Positions 35,767 through 47,392 of a stretch of 64,000 nucleotides of DNA are shown here, in pieces. The translations under genes and the position numbers were made by a program. Below the pieces are notes generated by a model. That model saw nothing but the letters and a program-made list of their open reading frames with translations, was not told the DNA's origin and did no database searches. The stretch is from Pardosa pseudoannulata (lineage: Eukaryota; Arthropoda; Arachnida; Araneae; Lycosidae): the NCBI GenBank assembly GCA_032207245.1, contig CM063502.1:46260686-46324685 (forward strand), given 5' to 3'. Numbering within the stretch: position 1 is the first letter of the stretch; each line of letters begins with the position of its first letter.

Positions 35767-38477
35767 TGTTTAAGTCTTTCATATCATGACCTTCATTAAT
35801 AAATGTTTGCTTGATGACAAAATAATCTTTTTAAGTATTCAGTAGACCTGATATTAAATTTAAAAGATGTAGATTTTTTAATTCAAAGTTTTGGATAAGT
35901 CAAAAATTTTTTGTGGTCTCTTCAGCTTTGTATTATCTAAGCTATGCTGTATATTAATCAAATTCCATGAGACAGTTATAAACAATTTCTACTGTTAAAG
36001 TACAGATTTCTTTTAAAACAACTTAAGTCAATACTAGCTATTATGAAATTCTACTGAACAGAAGTATGATGCATGCAATTTGCTTCAAATATCTAATTTT
36101 TTAGCCTTCACAGTAATTATATGTTCAGCATAGAAGTTTCTGTGTTACTGTGAAGACCTGAAAGTGATAAAAGTAAAGAAATAAAGGCATATCTATCTGG
36201 AACTTACTGTCTATTTTGGACTTAAGACATTTATCCCGTATAAACGTGTTTGAAAAAAAACTATAAACTTCAATATCAAAAAAGTTCATTTCACTTAGGA
36301 ATAAGGTTACTTTCTTATTTTAAATTATGCTATATACAAGGTGGAAAACTAAAAGAATACAATTTTGTACCAGTAGGATTTTAAAAATCAGTAAAAAAGA
36401 AAAAAACAGGGAAAAAAGTATTTAACCCTTGTAGGATGTGAGAATTTTTAGACAGTCTAAATATGGAAATAATTTGTAGCTTAATTAGACTAAAATTTAA
36501 CAATTTAAAACTTGTTAACACTTATGAGCATCTTTGTCCTTAAAAACTAGAAAAGAAAAAAAGCTGGTTTCAAAAGTAAGAATATCAGGTTATTTGGATA
36601 AAATTCTTTTTAAATAATGTTAACGCATTTTACTACTCTTCAGTTTTAAAAGCACTGTTATCCTTCAGGTAAACATAAATGCATTTTTATAAAGTTATTC
36701 GCAACTTTAAGCTATATAATTTGCTAGTATAAGTAATATGAAAAAATATTTCCTGGAATAGATAAACTTAATAGTTATATATACATATGTGTGTAATATT
36801 TACATAATAAAATACATACTTTTTTGATGAGATAGCTTGTTAAGTCTTGAGGATTGTTTTACTAAGGATACACGGTAAAAGTAATTCCTCCAGAAGTTTT
36901 CTTCATTAATGCTGAATGAAAAAAATCAAAATGAAATAAGCTGTTGTAAAAATAACTTATCAAACAAATCAGTATTTAAAGCCATGCACAAAATTTAAAA
37001 ACAAATTTTAAACTTAAGATTTGTTCTTGGATATGAAAAGTTATAATTCACATACTCAAATTACTATACAGGTAATTTTCAACTGATTTGTATTTTGAAA
37101 ATATCAATATATACCAAATGTGAAAAATTATACAGACGACCTAATAGAGCATTCTTTTGATATTTGAAACTGATCAACACAAAAACTACCCTCATATTTG
37201 TAACATTATCACTCATTATTACAAAATATTTTTCAAGGTAATGATCTTTCATTACCTTCTAAATTTGTACTGCCAAAAACTATAAAAACTGATTACCCAT
37301 ATAACCTTCACAAATCCATTTGTCTCTAAAATATACCTAGTTTTTAAGTATTTACACAAGTCTAGAATAAGTACCTAGGCAGATAATCAAAAGATATTTA
37401 CCTAACCACTTACACACAACATCACTTCACTCATATATTATGCTTACTAAATCTCGAGTAAAAAAAAAAACACACACACACACAAGATTCATACTCACAG
37501 TTTTGGAACAATTTCAAATCTCATCTTTTCTAAGGCTGGATCCTCTTTTAACATAGTTTTAGCAACAGGATACATATTGTCAAAATCAAAGTCAAACATA
37601 ACACCAGTTGGTGGACTCCTTAGGAAGTTTCTTCGATCCTAAAAAGTTAGAACACACAAATACATTATTAAACTATTGTTTTAACCTTATGATGTACACC
37701 ATTAAAAATTCATTAGAATTTAATAAAATTATTTTTTGTTATTAATAATCCCTCTAGTAAATGTGAAATGTGAAAAAAAAAAATTTCACATTCCTTGACA
37801 GAAGAGTTGAGGGGTGGTTTCACTCTGAAAGCACCTCTTGTACAGCATGAAAAGGAGTTTTTTTTTTATTATAGTGGACAAACAATGAATAATTATCATG
37901 GATGTAATATAATAATTAAATAGCTTAAAAATTTATAAATGCTGTTTTGGTAAGTGGTTTACTTGGGGTCATAAGGAAGAAAAATTGGAATTGTGCAAAG
38001 CAAGTTTAAACATATGTATTTGAAAGTAGGAAGGGGAGAATTAAGTGTAGTGGTGTCAGCTGTTGTTAGTTTAAAATGCTGAAAATAAAAAATATTCGTA
38101 CGCTTGTAATAAGCAGCGAAAAAGTATTTAAAATAGTATTTTGCAATAAAATCCTTGTACATCAAAGCATTATGTATTTTCAAACTTTTTGAGTTTCCTA
38201 CAACTAATACAACCTTTCATACTATCCATAGCAATTCCTATAGCTAAGAAAAACTTGAATATTACAGAATATATAACAAAATAAAAAAAAAATCAGGAGA
38301 ATTACCCTGCTATGAACATCTCAGTCATAATAATTTAACTGAAGTCTACCATGAATGCATTTCATTCTATATTAACAGCCTTCAATATTTTTTTTATTTA
38401 ATGATACTAGTTATCACTAGAAAAAGTAGTTATAAAAGAACTAGTTTTTATGGTCTATCTATCTATCTATCTATCTA

Positions 38478-38514
<37 letters not shown>

Positions 38515-41500
38515 CAGTAAAAAAAGCTGTAATAACACAGCATTCTAGACATAACTTGATTGGTTTAATATATGTTCTTACCGGGAAAAGTGGTTGATTG
38601 GGAATAAGGGAGGGAGGGAGGAAAACAATAAATTTTTCTCTACTCAAAAACAAATCAGATGAGGACCTACTGCTTGAAGCCAGTTCCCAATGGCAAAAAC
38701 ATCACAGTCAATGGTGAATCTTGAACCAAACAACTGTAGAACTAAATTTATAAACCATAACTCTTGGCAAAATATAAAAAAATAATTCTGAAGAAATTAC
38801 AAGCTATCTTATTTGTAATATTTAACACAGCAACATATCAAAGCATCGGAAAAGGGGAAAATAATACTCATTAGCAAGAAGATTCCTCAATTCTTTCAGA
38901 CTTATATCTATCCCATGAGCAAAAGATGTTCATGGTTTCACATTTCATACAGAAATAAAGAATACAGGATGATACATGTGAGAATCACTCTGATATATTT
39001 AAAAATATCTAAACTACTAATTTCAGCAAAACTGAACTATTTATCTTAATGAATTATTCATATAACCATTATAACTAACAAGTTTAATGAATTAATGAAA
39101 TATTAGGAATTATCTACAGTAAAACAAGTATGTAAAAAATATAATTACTGCAGATAAGGACAGGATCTGTTGTTTTACATTTTCTTCATCCTCAGTACCA
39201 GACCAGGGAGGTGGACATTCATCAGTTGATTTTGCATTTTTGCTTGATACAAAAGCTTCTTGCTCTTTGTTAAAATCACTTAAAATACTCTAGAAGTAAA
39301 GAGAAATAAGTATTCAGTAAAAATAAATATAAGATTTCATATTTTTTTCCGAAAAAACCATGATCTGGTCATACTTAAAATGGAAATTGACTACATAAAT
39401 AATTATAACAATACTCAATATAACAATCAAGTATTATATAGCAATATTTGTTTCATTATAAATTTTGTGAATTCTGTCATGGGCTGCAAGATTTTACATG
39501 TAAAGTGGTTTAGCCATAATCGCTTTATAGTATGCTGAAGTACAAACAAAAAGCATAAACAAATTTCACTATAAATACACCCTTGCACTAGAAGGTTACC
39601 AGGTAGGAGAGAGGAACAAAATTTCCCTATCCTCCGGATGATCAAAATTGAAGAGATTGGGGGAGAACTGAAGAAGAATTGATGAGAATCGGCAAGAGAT
39701 AGAAGAGATCAAAATTAAAGAGAGAGGGTTATCATCAATACAAAATCACAAAAAGGATCTATAATAAAATTACCTAAAAATGCAGATTTTAATATTCTAC
39801 TTCTAACTAAAGTAAGATTTTGGTGTACACAAATGTTAAAATAAAAAATTGAATGACAAAACATACTGACATAGTTAGAATTTATTTTTTAGTTATGTTA
39901 TTTTGTCTATGAGATTATGACAAGGGAGGCACAAGACAACATTTCCACCAATGGATCAGCCTATGTTTATACATATATATGTGTATATATAAATGTCATT
40001 ACTCACATTTTCTTCAACTGTAGTTTTCAATTGTTTGGCAGTTTCAGTTAGTGTCCGGCTAGTTTTGTTAGCAAATCCATATAGAAAGCCTAAAATTTTT
40101 AAAAATCTGATTAGTGGATATGTTTTTATGACTATCATACTACAAACATGCTAAAGAACCACAATCATAAATAAATTGTAACTTTATACCAATCTTGTTA
40201 CTATTTGTTCATTTTAACTAAAAATCTATGTTTTCAGCAGACAAATACACCAGTTTGATTGATCCTTTATTTGATATTAGATAATCCATTAATAAAATAA
40301 AAATTAAAAACAACCAGACTGGAAGAGAGACTGCAAAACAAGTTAGAATACACATAAATGAAAAGCAAATAAAATACTTAAAATTAACAATAAAAAATGT
40401 GTCAAGTAGAATAGATGGACATAATATAAATTTAAAAAAATACAGTGTGCCTTCAAAAAACCTAGAAAAGCATAAACCTAAAAACAGATCTCACATTACA
40501 AATATTTAAAGTGATAGTTATATCAGTACTAATATACAGAAATTAATCTAAGAAATTAACTAAACAAGAGGAAAAAAACTTGATAGCTTTCAAACTAAAT
40601 GCCTAAGAAGAATCTTAAAAATTTACAGGCCAGATAAAATCCCCAACTCGGGAAAACAAAGTTAAAATCAATAACAGTTGTAATTAAAAGACACAGCCCA
40701 GGTATAAAGTAGTGTCAAGTCAATACTTTTAAGAAATTCTTCAAATTATTAATTTACTCATTTCTGTTAATAACACTGTTAATAATTGCACAATGGAGAG
40801 TGACAGGCTATATTTTGTAGATTACAAGACATTTCCTTTATCCTTAAATAAATAACTGAAAGAAAATGGCAATACAGATGAAATAGATACTAAAGAATGA
40901 TAGAATATGAGAGTAGAGTAAATAAATATGTGAGCATTCAAGAAGTAATTATTATAGTATCATAGTCATCGCTTATATCATAGGAACCCATTCTAACAAA
41001 CAACTGTAAATGCACTAGAGACTACAGAATAACCATTACTTTAATCTCAAGTTTAGGTCCATTACAAACTACCAAACACTTAAAGTAAATATTTTACACA
41101 AATAAAAAAATACAATTTTTTTTAATGTATATGTTGAAAAGTTTTTTTAAAACATTTATCTTCTATTAATTTGGAGTAAGTAGTCTATGTATATTTACTA
41201 TCAATAAATAATGTAATGCAAACATATTTAAAAAACAGACCTTATTTTAAAGCGATATTTGGTTTGGAGTGCTGCAGTCTACTGTTTTGCTACACGAGGG
41301 CTAATGAGACCTGAACCTACTGCTTATTGCCAATTCCGAACAGCTACAAACATCTATGCTCCAGCACCAAACAGCAGCACCTTATCCATTCAGCCATCAT
41401 TTAGCTTTTTCATAAGATATATGTATATATATATATAAACATTGTAATGTTGACATGTATACATGAACATTTCTGCTCGATAATTAGCCTTGTGAACAAT

Positions 41501-42244
41501 TAACTAACTAATCCCACATGATTTATTTTTAATAGAACTCCATAACTAGGATTTCATGAACTGCAAGGACTGTAACAAAATAATGCTTAAATAGTTAATC
41601 AGGTACAAGTATGATGCATCAGCAACTATCACAATGCATAAAAAGCACACCATTGATTTAAACCCCCATAATTTAAAATTAGGATTCAAACAAATTGACA
41701 GAGAGTTATTTGATAAATATACCAGCTTAACATTAATGCCAATACTTTTACATAACATAAGTTGTGAAAGATTAGATATTTGAAATCAACTTTACGAAAA
41801 ATTATGCATAGCAAAGTTTAACTTCCAATAATACATACAAAATTAAACTTGAAATAAAATACTGACAGCAATATACTCACTCCCAATGGATTTCGCAGAC
41901 TCAACAGCTTTGTGAGAAACATTTTTCAAATCTCCAGCTGAAATGCCCCCTTTGACATTAGTGGTTTCGGATTCATCACCTCCTTCAAACGTACGATCAG
42001 ATTCTCTTGATACTGGACTAGCACTGTGCTCTGAATCAACATTTTCACTTTCTGATGAGGCTTCTCGATCAGAATTCCCTTGTTGTGTCTCTAAACTCAG
42101 GGATGAAACAGGTTTCTCAGTACCTAGTCCAGCAGAAAAGCTCAAGGAACCCTCAGGTTTGTTTACATCTGGTGTTTCAGAAGTTTCTTCTTTTTGCGAC
42201 AATATTTCTTTGGCCTTAGAGCTAACTTTCCACAACAAATCCAT
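33523..42244 (-). CDS. SYAP1: Synapse-associated protein 1 (BSD domain), complete, 8 exons
   Basis: Exons in transcript order: 42244-41881, 40089-40007, 39289-39149, 37638-37499, 36911-36820, 35002-34943, 34176-34009, 33653-33523. They join in frame to 392 codons plus TGA (vertebrate homologues are about 350). All splice sites are GT-AG. The N-terminal 120 residues are Ser/Glu-rich and poorly conserved. Residues about 205-262 form the BSD domain, with [18 protein letters not shown] and [25 protein letters not shown] follows near residue 320, and the tail has [17 protein letters not shown] and [16 protein letters not shown]1 homologues (SAP47 in flies) are linked to synaptic function and to Akt signalling; that role is family knowledge. 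The start ATG has A at -3 and is the first in the exon. The gene converges on NCLX. Confidence 0.95.
34009..34176 (-). CDS. SYAP1: SYAP1 exon 7 (EFVSDSF motif)
   Basis: It encodes NHEFVSDSF and [12 protein letters not shown], the conserved acidic helix region after the BSD domain. Acceptor ttttag, donor gtatac. Confidence 0.94.
34943..35002 (-). CDS. SYAP1: SYAP1 exon 6 (Ser-rich linker)
   Basis: A 60-nt exon encoding a serine-rich linker ([19 protein letters not shown]). It is identified by in-frame phase and splice sites; conservation here is low. Confidence 0.85.
35730..35765. repeat. (GT)n microsatellite
   Basis: About 36 bp of GT repeat in the SYAP1 intron between exons 5 and 6. Confidence 0.97.
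36820..36911 (-). CDS. SYAP1: SYAP1 exon 5 (BSD domain, FWRNYFYRV)
   Basis: It encodes [18 protein letters not shown] with the Phe-Trp signature of BSD domains, followed by a basic segment. Acceptor attcag, donor gtatgt. Confidence 0.97.
37460..37484. repeat. A-tract plus (CA)n next to SYAP1 exon 4
   Basis: About 11 A then CA repeats, 15 bp from the donor of SYAP1 exon 4 on the intron side. Confidence 0.9.
37499..37638 (-). CDS. SYAP1: SYAP1 exon 4 (BSD domain, first half)
   Basis: It encodes [20 protein letters not shown] then [10 protein letters not shown] and MRFEIVPK, the core of the BSD domain. Acceptor ttttag, donor gtgagt. Confidence 0.97.
38454..38511. repeat. (ATCT)n(AT)n compound microsatellite
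   Basis: The same compound structure as at 11433-11577, here in a SYAP1 intron. Confidence 0.97.
38652..38735 (-). mobile_element. tRNA-derived SINE fragment
   Basis: On the minus strand it reads gcttcaagcagtaggtcctc after a diverged head, matching the mid-body of the other SINE copies. Confidence 0.6.
39149..39289 (-). CDS. SYAP1: SYAP1 exon 3
   Basis: It encodes a stretch with the motif [18 protein letters not shown], matching the conserved PPW and acidic region before BSD. It is 47 codons in phase 0; the donor is gtaatt. Confidence 0.94.
40007..40089 (-). CDS. SYAP1: SYAP1 exon 2
   Basis: It encodes [20 protein letters not shown] then KTTVEEN, the conserved amphipathic segment before the BSD domain. 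Acceptor ttttag, donor gtgagt. Confidence 0.94.
41259..41396 (-). mobile_element. tRNA-derived SINE copy
   Basis: On the minus strand it runs from a head (ggctgaatggataagg) through aagcagtaggttcaggtctc to a body with cgtgtagcaaaacagtagac and ending ctgcagcactccaaacca. It is among the better-preserved copies, in the first SYAP1 intron. Confidence 0.75.
41881..42244 (-). CDS. SYAP1: SYAP1 exon 1 (start codon, Ser/Glu-rich N-terminus)
   Basis: It begins [15 protein letters not shown] with a purine at -3. A long acidic and Ser-rich stretch follows, ending SAKSIG at a gtgagt donor. It encodes 121 codons plus one base. Confidence 0.92.
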
Positions 42245-42620
42245 TTTTAATAGTTTATAGTATCAAATAGACTAATCTGGAATTTGCATTTAATTAGCAA
42301 TAAGACGACTGGTATGTTTTCGCAATTAAAGGCCCTTCATGCGATCTTACTTTCACGTTTCGCCACTGTCATGATGTAGAAGACTAGCATCTGCCTGATG
42401 AATCGGTACATGTGAAATGCGCATGCTCAAGTACACTCAGATTTTGTTTTCGGACAGAAAGGAAACGGAGTGGTTGAATATCTGGCACTGTCCACTTTTT
42501 CATCATAGCTAAAGAGGGAAATTCAGTTGAATATTTTCCCTCGCTGATCGGATCGCAAAGAAAACATCAATCAGAGTAGCAAACTTTCTTAACGAACCAC
42601 TGAGGGATCGCTAATTTAAT
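42245..42620 (-). promoter_or_regulatory. SYAP1 5' UTR and promoter region
   Basis: This is the sequence upstream of the SYAP1 start codon. It is less AT-rich than its surroundings and has several CpGs. TGCGCATGC at 42418-42426, about 175 bp upstream of the ATG, resembles an NRF1 site (consensus YGCGCATGCGCR). No TATA box was seen at a convincing place. Confidence 0.4.
42418..42426. promoter_or_regulatory. NRF1-like palindromic motif
   Basis: TGCGCATGC matches most of the NRF1 palindrome. The location in the presumed core promoter of SYAP1 is suitable. One half-site is imperfect on the outer side. Confidence 0.35.
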
Positions 42621-42974
42621 TTGACCTATTACTTTGACCGCTTACCTCTGGATGGTTTTATGATGTTAGCTAAGATGTATATACTTAAAAAATACACATA
42701 TTTTTTTTCCAGCGATTTCAAGCAACAGGGCACATCTCAACTTATGATAATTCTGGCTTTGGTTTCAAACGGAAGGGCAGTTTATTGTTTGCGTATTGCC
42801 TGTTGTAAACTTGAAAATGAATGGGAAGGGCATTACAGTAGTTCGTGACGTTGCGGAAAATTGCTCTATAAGCAGTTAAAAATTCTTTACTTACATTAAA
42901 GCATTAAATTTAATTTTTGTGATAATAAGTAATAAAAGTCATTCATGCGTAACAAGTTTTCCATATTTGTTTAA

Positions 42975-43100
42975 GGGCAGGTCTCACCAAAGTCGTTTAA
43001 CAGCCAACTGCGATTAACGTATGGAGCCAGCCAATGTAGGACGCAATCTCCGTTTAAACAGAGATTAATCACGGTTAGCGGACTTTGGTGAGACCGGATC
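42975..43100. mobile_element. PIF/Harbinger-like MITE with TAA target duplication
   Basis: A 126-bp element with inner inverted repeat GGTCTCACCAAAGTC (42980-42994) and its exact inverse (43081-43095). The outer few bases are diverged. TAA stands on both sides (42972-42974 and 43101-43103), as expected for PIF/Harbinger. The interior has a second palindrome, aatctccgtttaaacagaga. Confidence 0.82.
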
Positions 43101-43103
43101 TAA

Positions 43104-44405
43104 ATACTCTTTCCTCCATTCCAGTCATGTAAATATATTTAAAGGAGAACCACTTCCAAACTTTCACTGTTTACTTTTTACCTGAACTTGTACTTCTATA
43201 TTTTGAAATCAATCTAATTTCGTACGTTTTATTTGTATACTTACAGAGTTTACCATAAGTGATATTTCTTTCCAATCCTTAAATTAAAAAAACAAAAAGA
43301 TGAGGTTTTAAAGTCTGAATTTCTGTTTTCGTCGTCTATTAATTCCTTATGCATGATAATAATATTTTTATGTCTTCTTTGGAAAAAAAAACTTAATTTG
43401 TAATTTTTTTTCTTGGTGGCATGATCAGTACAGAAAGATTTTTCCTTAGGAAGAACAATAAATACGTTTAAATAAGAAAAATGGTTAAAAACCTAAATTC
43501 TGTACAGAATTTAATAGGTTCACAGATATGGGATCGGTAAAATCATTCGAAGTTTTCCTATGTGAAAAGGTGCCGTTCGGTAATTCTCTGATAGAGGTGT
43601 TCAAATAACGAGAGGTGGTTTTGAATTAGAAACAGGGATTCCTGTGCTCGGAATCACTATTTCCTAGTTTAGCAATACAAAGATCAGTGAGGGTTCCTGC
43701 TGATTGGCTCGGTTACATTGGTTGTTTTGCATTCAAGCTTCTTTAAATTTGAAAAAAATTATACAGTCTTCGAACCAGAATTGAAATAATTTGCATAATT
43801 TGTAGACTGCTATGTAAGTTCGACATTATTCAGCAGTTAATTCAGATGAGAAAGAGGAACATCCGAATCAGTAACCTTAATCTTAAACCAATTACTCTGG
43901 TCGTAGTAATGTCGGTTGTAAGTGGTAAGCAAGTTAGGAAAATTTAGGATCGGCAAAACCGTATGAATTAGAACACAAAAGTAAATAAATAAACAAAACC
44001 ACGAAAATATAGTTTTTTCGATTGAATCTAAAAAATAAATGAAGTGTAAAGTGTTTTTTTTTAATTTTAAAGTTTTTCTTAAGTATTTCTTAAAGGGAGC
44101 AAAAGTCTTTTGAGTTCTTCTACGGCAGTAAAACATTTAAGGCATATAGGGTGAATTTCAATGCTGGATATTTTTAATCGTGCTATGCACTGGAGAGGGA
44201 AATCTGTCATTTTTGAACGTAATATTATATGATCTATGGTAACAGTGCTCAATAGAAGGACCAACAAAACTCTGCTCCTTCACGCATTTAGTGCCCAGCA
44301 ATGTCCTGTTTTTCGCCATAAACTGGGCTACACGTAACTCTTCTAGGACACCATCTTGTTTAACTAGTCATTTGGATCTATTCCTAAACAATCCTTTTAG
44401 TAATG
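43104..44405. other. No gene recognised
   Basis: AT-rich DNA between the MITE and the BEL/Pao element. Minus-strand frames near 43837-44267 have no recognisable domain. This is the DNA into which the BEL/Pao element inserted. Confidence 0.5.
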
Positions 44406-44410
44406 GGGGT

Positions 44411-44753
44411 TGTCACGAAAAACACTTCCACTTCTACTGAGACTACTCAACTCTGATAGAAAAAAGAGACTTGAAAAGTGGGAACTGTTCTCTAAAAAAA
44501 AATTAACGATGAGTGGTGTGACAGCAACATCGCTCATGTCAATACTAAAATGTCTGTATATATTCCTGTAAATACTTTAAACTAATTAAATGTCTTTTGG
44601 TTATTAGATTGGCTCTCTTCAATGCAGGTGATTAACACTATTGTCGATCCATTACTTCGATGTGACTTCATTTCGGCGCGAAAAGATAGCGATCGTAAGC
44701 GAGGTGAGTTATGCATGTTATGTTTCATTGTCTTATTGTTTCCGATTGCTACA
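44411..44753 (+). repeat. 5' LTR of BEL/Pao element
   Basis: 343 bp, starting TGTCACGAAAA and ending TTGCTACA (TG...CA). It is about 98% identical to 50760-51103. Confidence 0.96.
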
Positions 44754-44760
44754 TAATTTG

Positions 44761-44776
44761 TGGCCCAAACAGGGAC
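44761..44776 (+). other. Putative primer-binding site of BEL/Pao element
   Basis: TGGCCCAAACAGGGAC, 7 nt after the 5' LTR, resembles a primer-binding site complementary to a tRNA-Lys-like 3' end, with a short gap. The tRNA is not certain. Confidence 0.5.
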
Positions 44777-45396
44777 ACTGGAATTGAGTCATAATATATG
44801 TTTTGACAACTGGAAAAGAATTTATTTAGAACTCTTGCTGCTTAAATATTTGACTGGCTCATCAATTATATTTGAAATATATTAAATGAAAGTGGAGTAT
44901 TTTGAATAATTAATGAGAATATCTTTTTGGAATTTAAGTAGTAAGCGAACATTGACAAAAATAGAAGAGAGTGTTTAAGAAATTGCTCTATTGATAAAGT
45001 TGGATTAGAGTAATTTGATGCAATTTTGAAAATACAGGATTTAATAAATATCTAGAATGTTAAATTTATTTTCTATTCTGATAACCATGAGCATATGTTA
45101 CAAAAGTTATTTGATGCTGAATTAACTGAATATTGTTTTTAGAATTGCTTGTATTTTACTTGAAAGTTTATTATTATTTTTGAGAAGATTTTTACTGGAA
45201 AACTTTTAATTTAAGAATTAGAATACATCTGTATGTTTATATATTTTTAATTATGCAGTTCTTTATGATTAGTATTTATTGAATTGAATATTGCATTTTA
45301 TTATTGAAAACAGAAGTGTATGTTGTATTGAGTATCTGTTCATATTTATGATAGGATTTCTGTTGATATATTCAGACAATTTTATTAATATTTAAA

Positions 45397-46077
45397 ATGG
45401 AAACATTAACTAAATTGAGAGGTTCTTATCGAGGCTGTTTTACTAAATTTACTGGAAATTTGGAATTATTTTTGAAATCGAAAGTAGATGATTCTGATTT
45501 GTATGCTAGTAATCTGAATCAGTTAACAGAGAAGTATTTGAAAATTCAAAACATAGATAAAGATATACTTGATTTAATCACGAAGGATGCTACGCATACC
45601 GAGAAAATTATTCGTGATGAAATCGAAAGTGCCGAATCTTATGAAGATAAATTCATATATTTTAAAACGAAACTAGAATGCTGCATAAACAGATCTGACA
45701 GCGAAATTGATACACATTCAATTAACGAAAAAAGAAATTTTAAGTTGCCTAAGATCGAGTTACAGAAATTTGATGGGACTCTGAAAGATTGGTTACCTTT
45801 CTGGGGATTATTTAAAAAAAAAATAGATTCTGATCCGGATATTTCAAATGAAGATAAATATCAGTACTTGATACAAACAACCCTTAAAGGTTTAAGAGCT
45901 AGGGAGGTAGTCGAGTCTTTTCCACCCACGACTGAAAACTATGTTCAAGCCATCGATTGTTTAAAGTCTCATTTTGGACGTGAGGATGTATTAGTGGAGG
46001 TCTATGTAAGAGAACTTTTGAGCTTGGTATTAAATAATGCCTTGAATAATGAACTATTAGTTATGTCCATTAGTTAA
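45397..46077 (+). pseudogene. BEL/Pao gag, N-terminal part
   Basis: 226 codons starting at an ATG 644 nt after the 5' LTR. The first 100 residues are helical and charged. A DUF1759-like gag region begins near residue 110 (KFDGTLKDWLPFW). The frame stops at 46075-46077, while gag similarity continues at once in the next frame, so a frameshift lies near 46060-46080. Confidence 0.85.
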
Positions 46078-46078
46078 A

Positions 46079-47392
46079 TTGTACGACAAAATCGAAACCC
46101 AGCTAAGATCTTTGCAGATGCTGGGTGTAACAAATAACAAGTATGCGTTTATGCTTAACCCTTTGGTCGAGTCGTGTTTGCCTATTGATCTTTTACGGAT
46201 TTGGGAACGACATTTGTCTACGATAACCTTTAAAAAAGATGAAAAAATTAACAAGTTAGAAACGCCAATGAAATTCCTTGGAAATGAAATTGAGGGTGAA
46301 GAAAAGATTAACTTAGCCAAAAGTGGGTTTGGACTAGAACATAAGAACAAGAAGAATCAGCCAATTAGATCCTTTAATCGCAATAAAAATATTACCACGG
46401 GCATGGAACTCTATAGCTCAGTACAAAACAACACAGCCTCGAAGAACCCTCAATGTATATTTTGTGATAAGAACCATTTAAGTGCTGACTGTAGATATGC
46501 TCAGAGTTTACCAGGTGATAAAAGGAAAGATATTTTAATGAAAAAGGGAGGTTGCTTTAGGTGCTTGAAAATTAATCATATTTCTAGCTCTTGTAAATCC
46601 AGAATCAAATGTCAAAATTGTGGAAGATTACACCATTATCTTTTAGGCAATAATAATGAAACCCAGTCTCCCAAAGAAATGACAAAACCCAAATCTGATA
46701 ATGATATTCCCGTACAAGATCAGATTCTGGCAAATGTTTCGACATCACCACATGTTTTGTTGCAGACTCTTGTGATTCACTTAAGAGGAGAAAGGGGTAA
46801 AGTGAAGATAAGGGCAATAATCGACTCAGCTTCTCAAAGATCGTACATTTTGAAAAGTACTGCCCAGAGATTGAATTACCAACCCCACCGAAGAGAAAGT
46901 CTACCACATTCCTTGTTTGGAGAAGCGAGTACAGAGGTCTACCATCACGATGTTTATAGAGCATTCCATACTGACTTTGATCTGACCTACAACTGTAACT
47001 TTGAAGTCCTCGGCCAAGAAACAATCTGTGCAACAATTCCACCAGTTGCGGATGGGATGTGGATGAAAGAACTTTTAGAAAACAATATCCATTTGAGTGA
47101 TCAACACCATGGACACATAGAATTGTTGATTGGAGCAGATGTTGCTGGAAAGCTTCTGACGGGGGGTTACAAGCTTTTACCCTCTGGTTTAGTTGCCATC
47201 CAGACAAAGTTAGGATGGACGGTTATGGGTCGTACAAGAAGAGTAAAGGGAGATGAAAACATAGATCTGATTGTTACTTCAATGCTTGCAGGAGGAATTT
47301 CTGAAACAGATTTATGGAGTCTTGATATAATAGGAATCAAATATCAAGCCGAGAAACAATCAAAGACTGGAAAGGAAGAAGCTTCCATGTAG
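46079..47392 (+). pseudogene. BEL/Pao gag C-terminus, zinc knuckles and aspartic protease
   Basis: 437 codons. Residues 1-70 continue the DUF1759 region. Cys/His clusters lie near residues 125-140 (CIFCDKNHLSADC), 158-172 and 177-186 (CQNCGRLHH). An aspartic-protease-like DUF1758 region has IIDSASQRSYI near residue 247; the usual Gly after Asp-Ser is Ala. The frame ends at an in-frame TAG (47390-47392), after which the same frame continues as pol. Confidence 0.85.

Noticed and set aside
41943..42260. 105-codon + strand frame
   Set aside because: Antisense to SYAP1 exon 1.
42621..42848. 75-codon + strand frame divergent from SYAP1
   Set aside because: No recognised domain, no splice context and no second exon; probably chance.
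46605..47207. 200-codon minus-strand frame
   Set aside because: Antisense shadow of the BEL/Pao gag-protease region.
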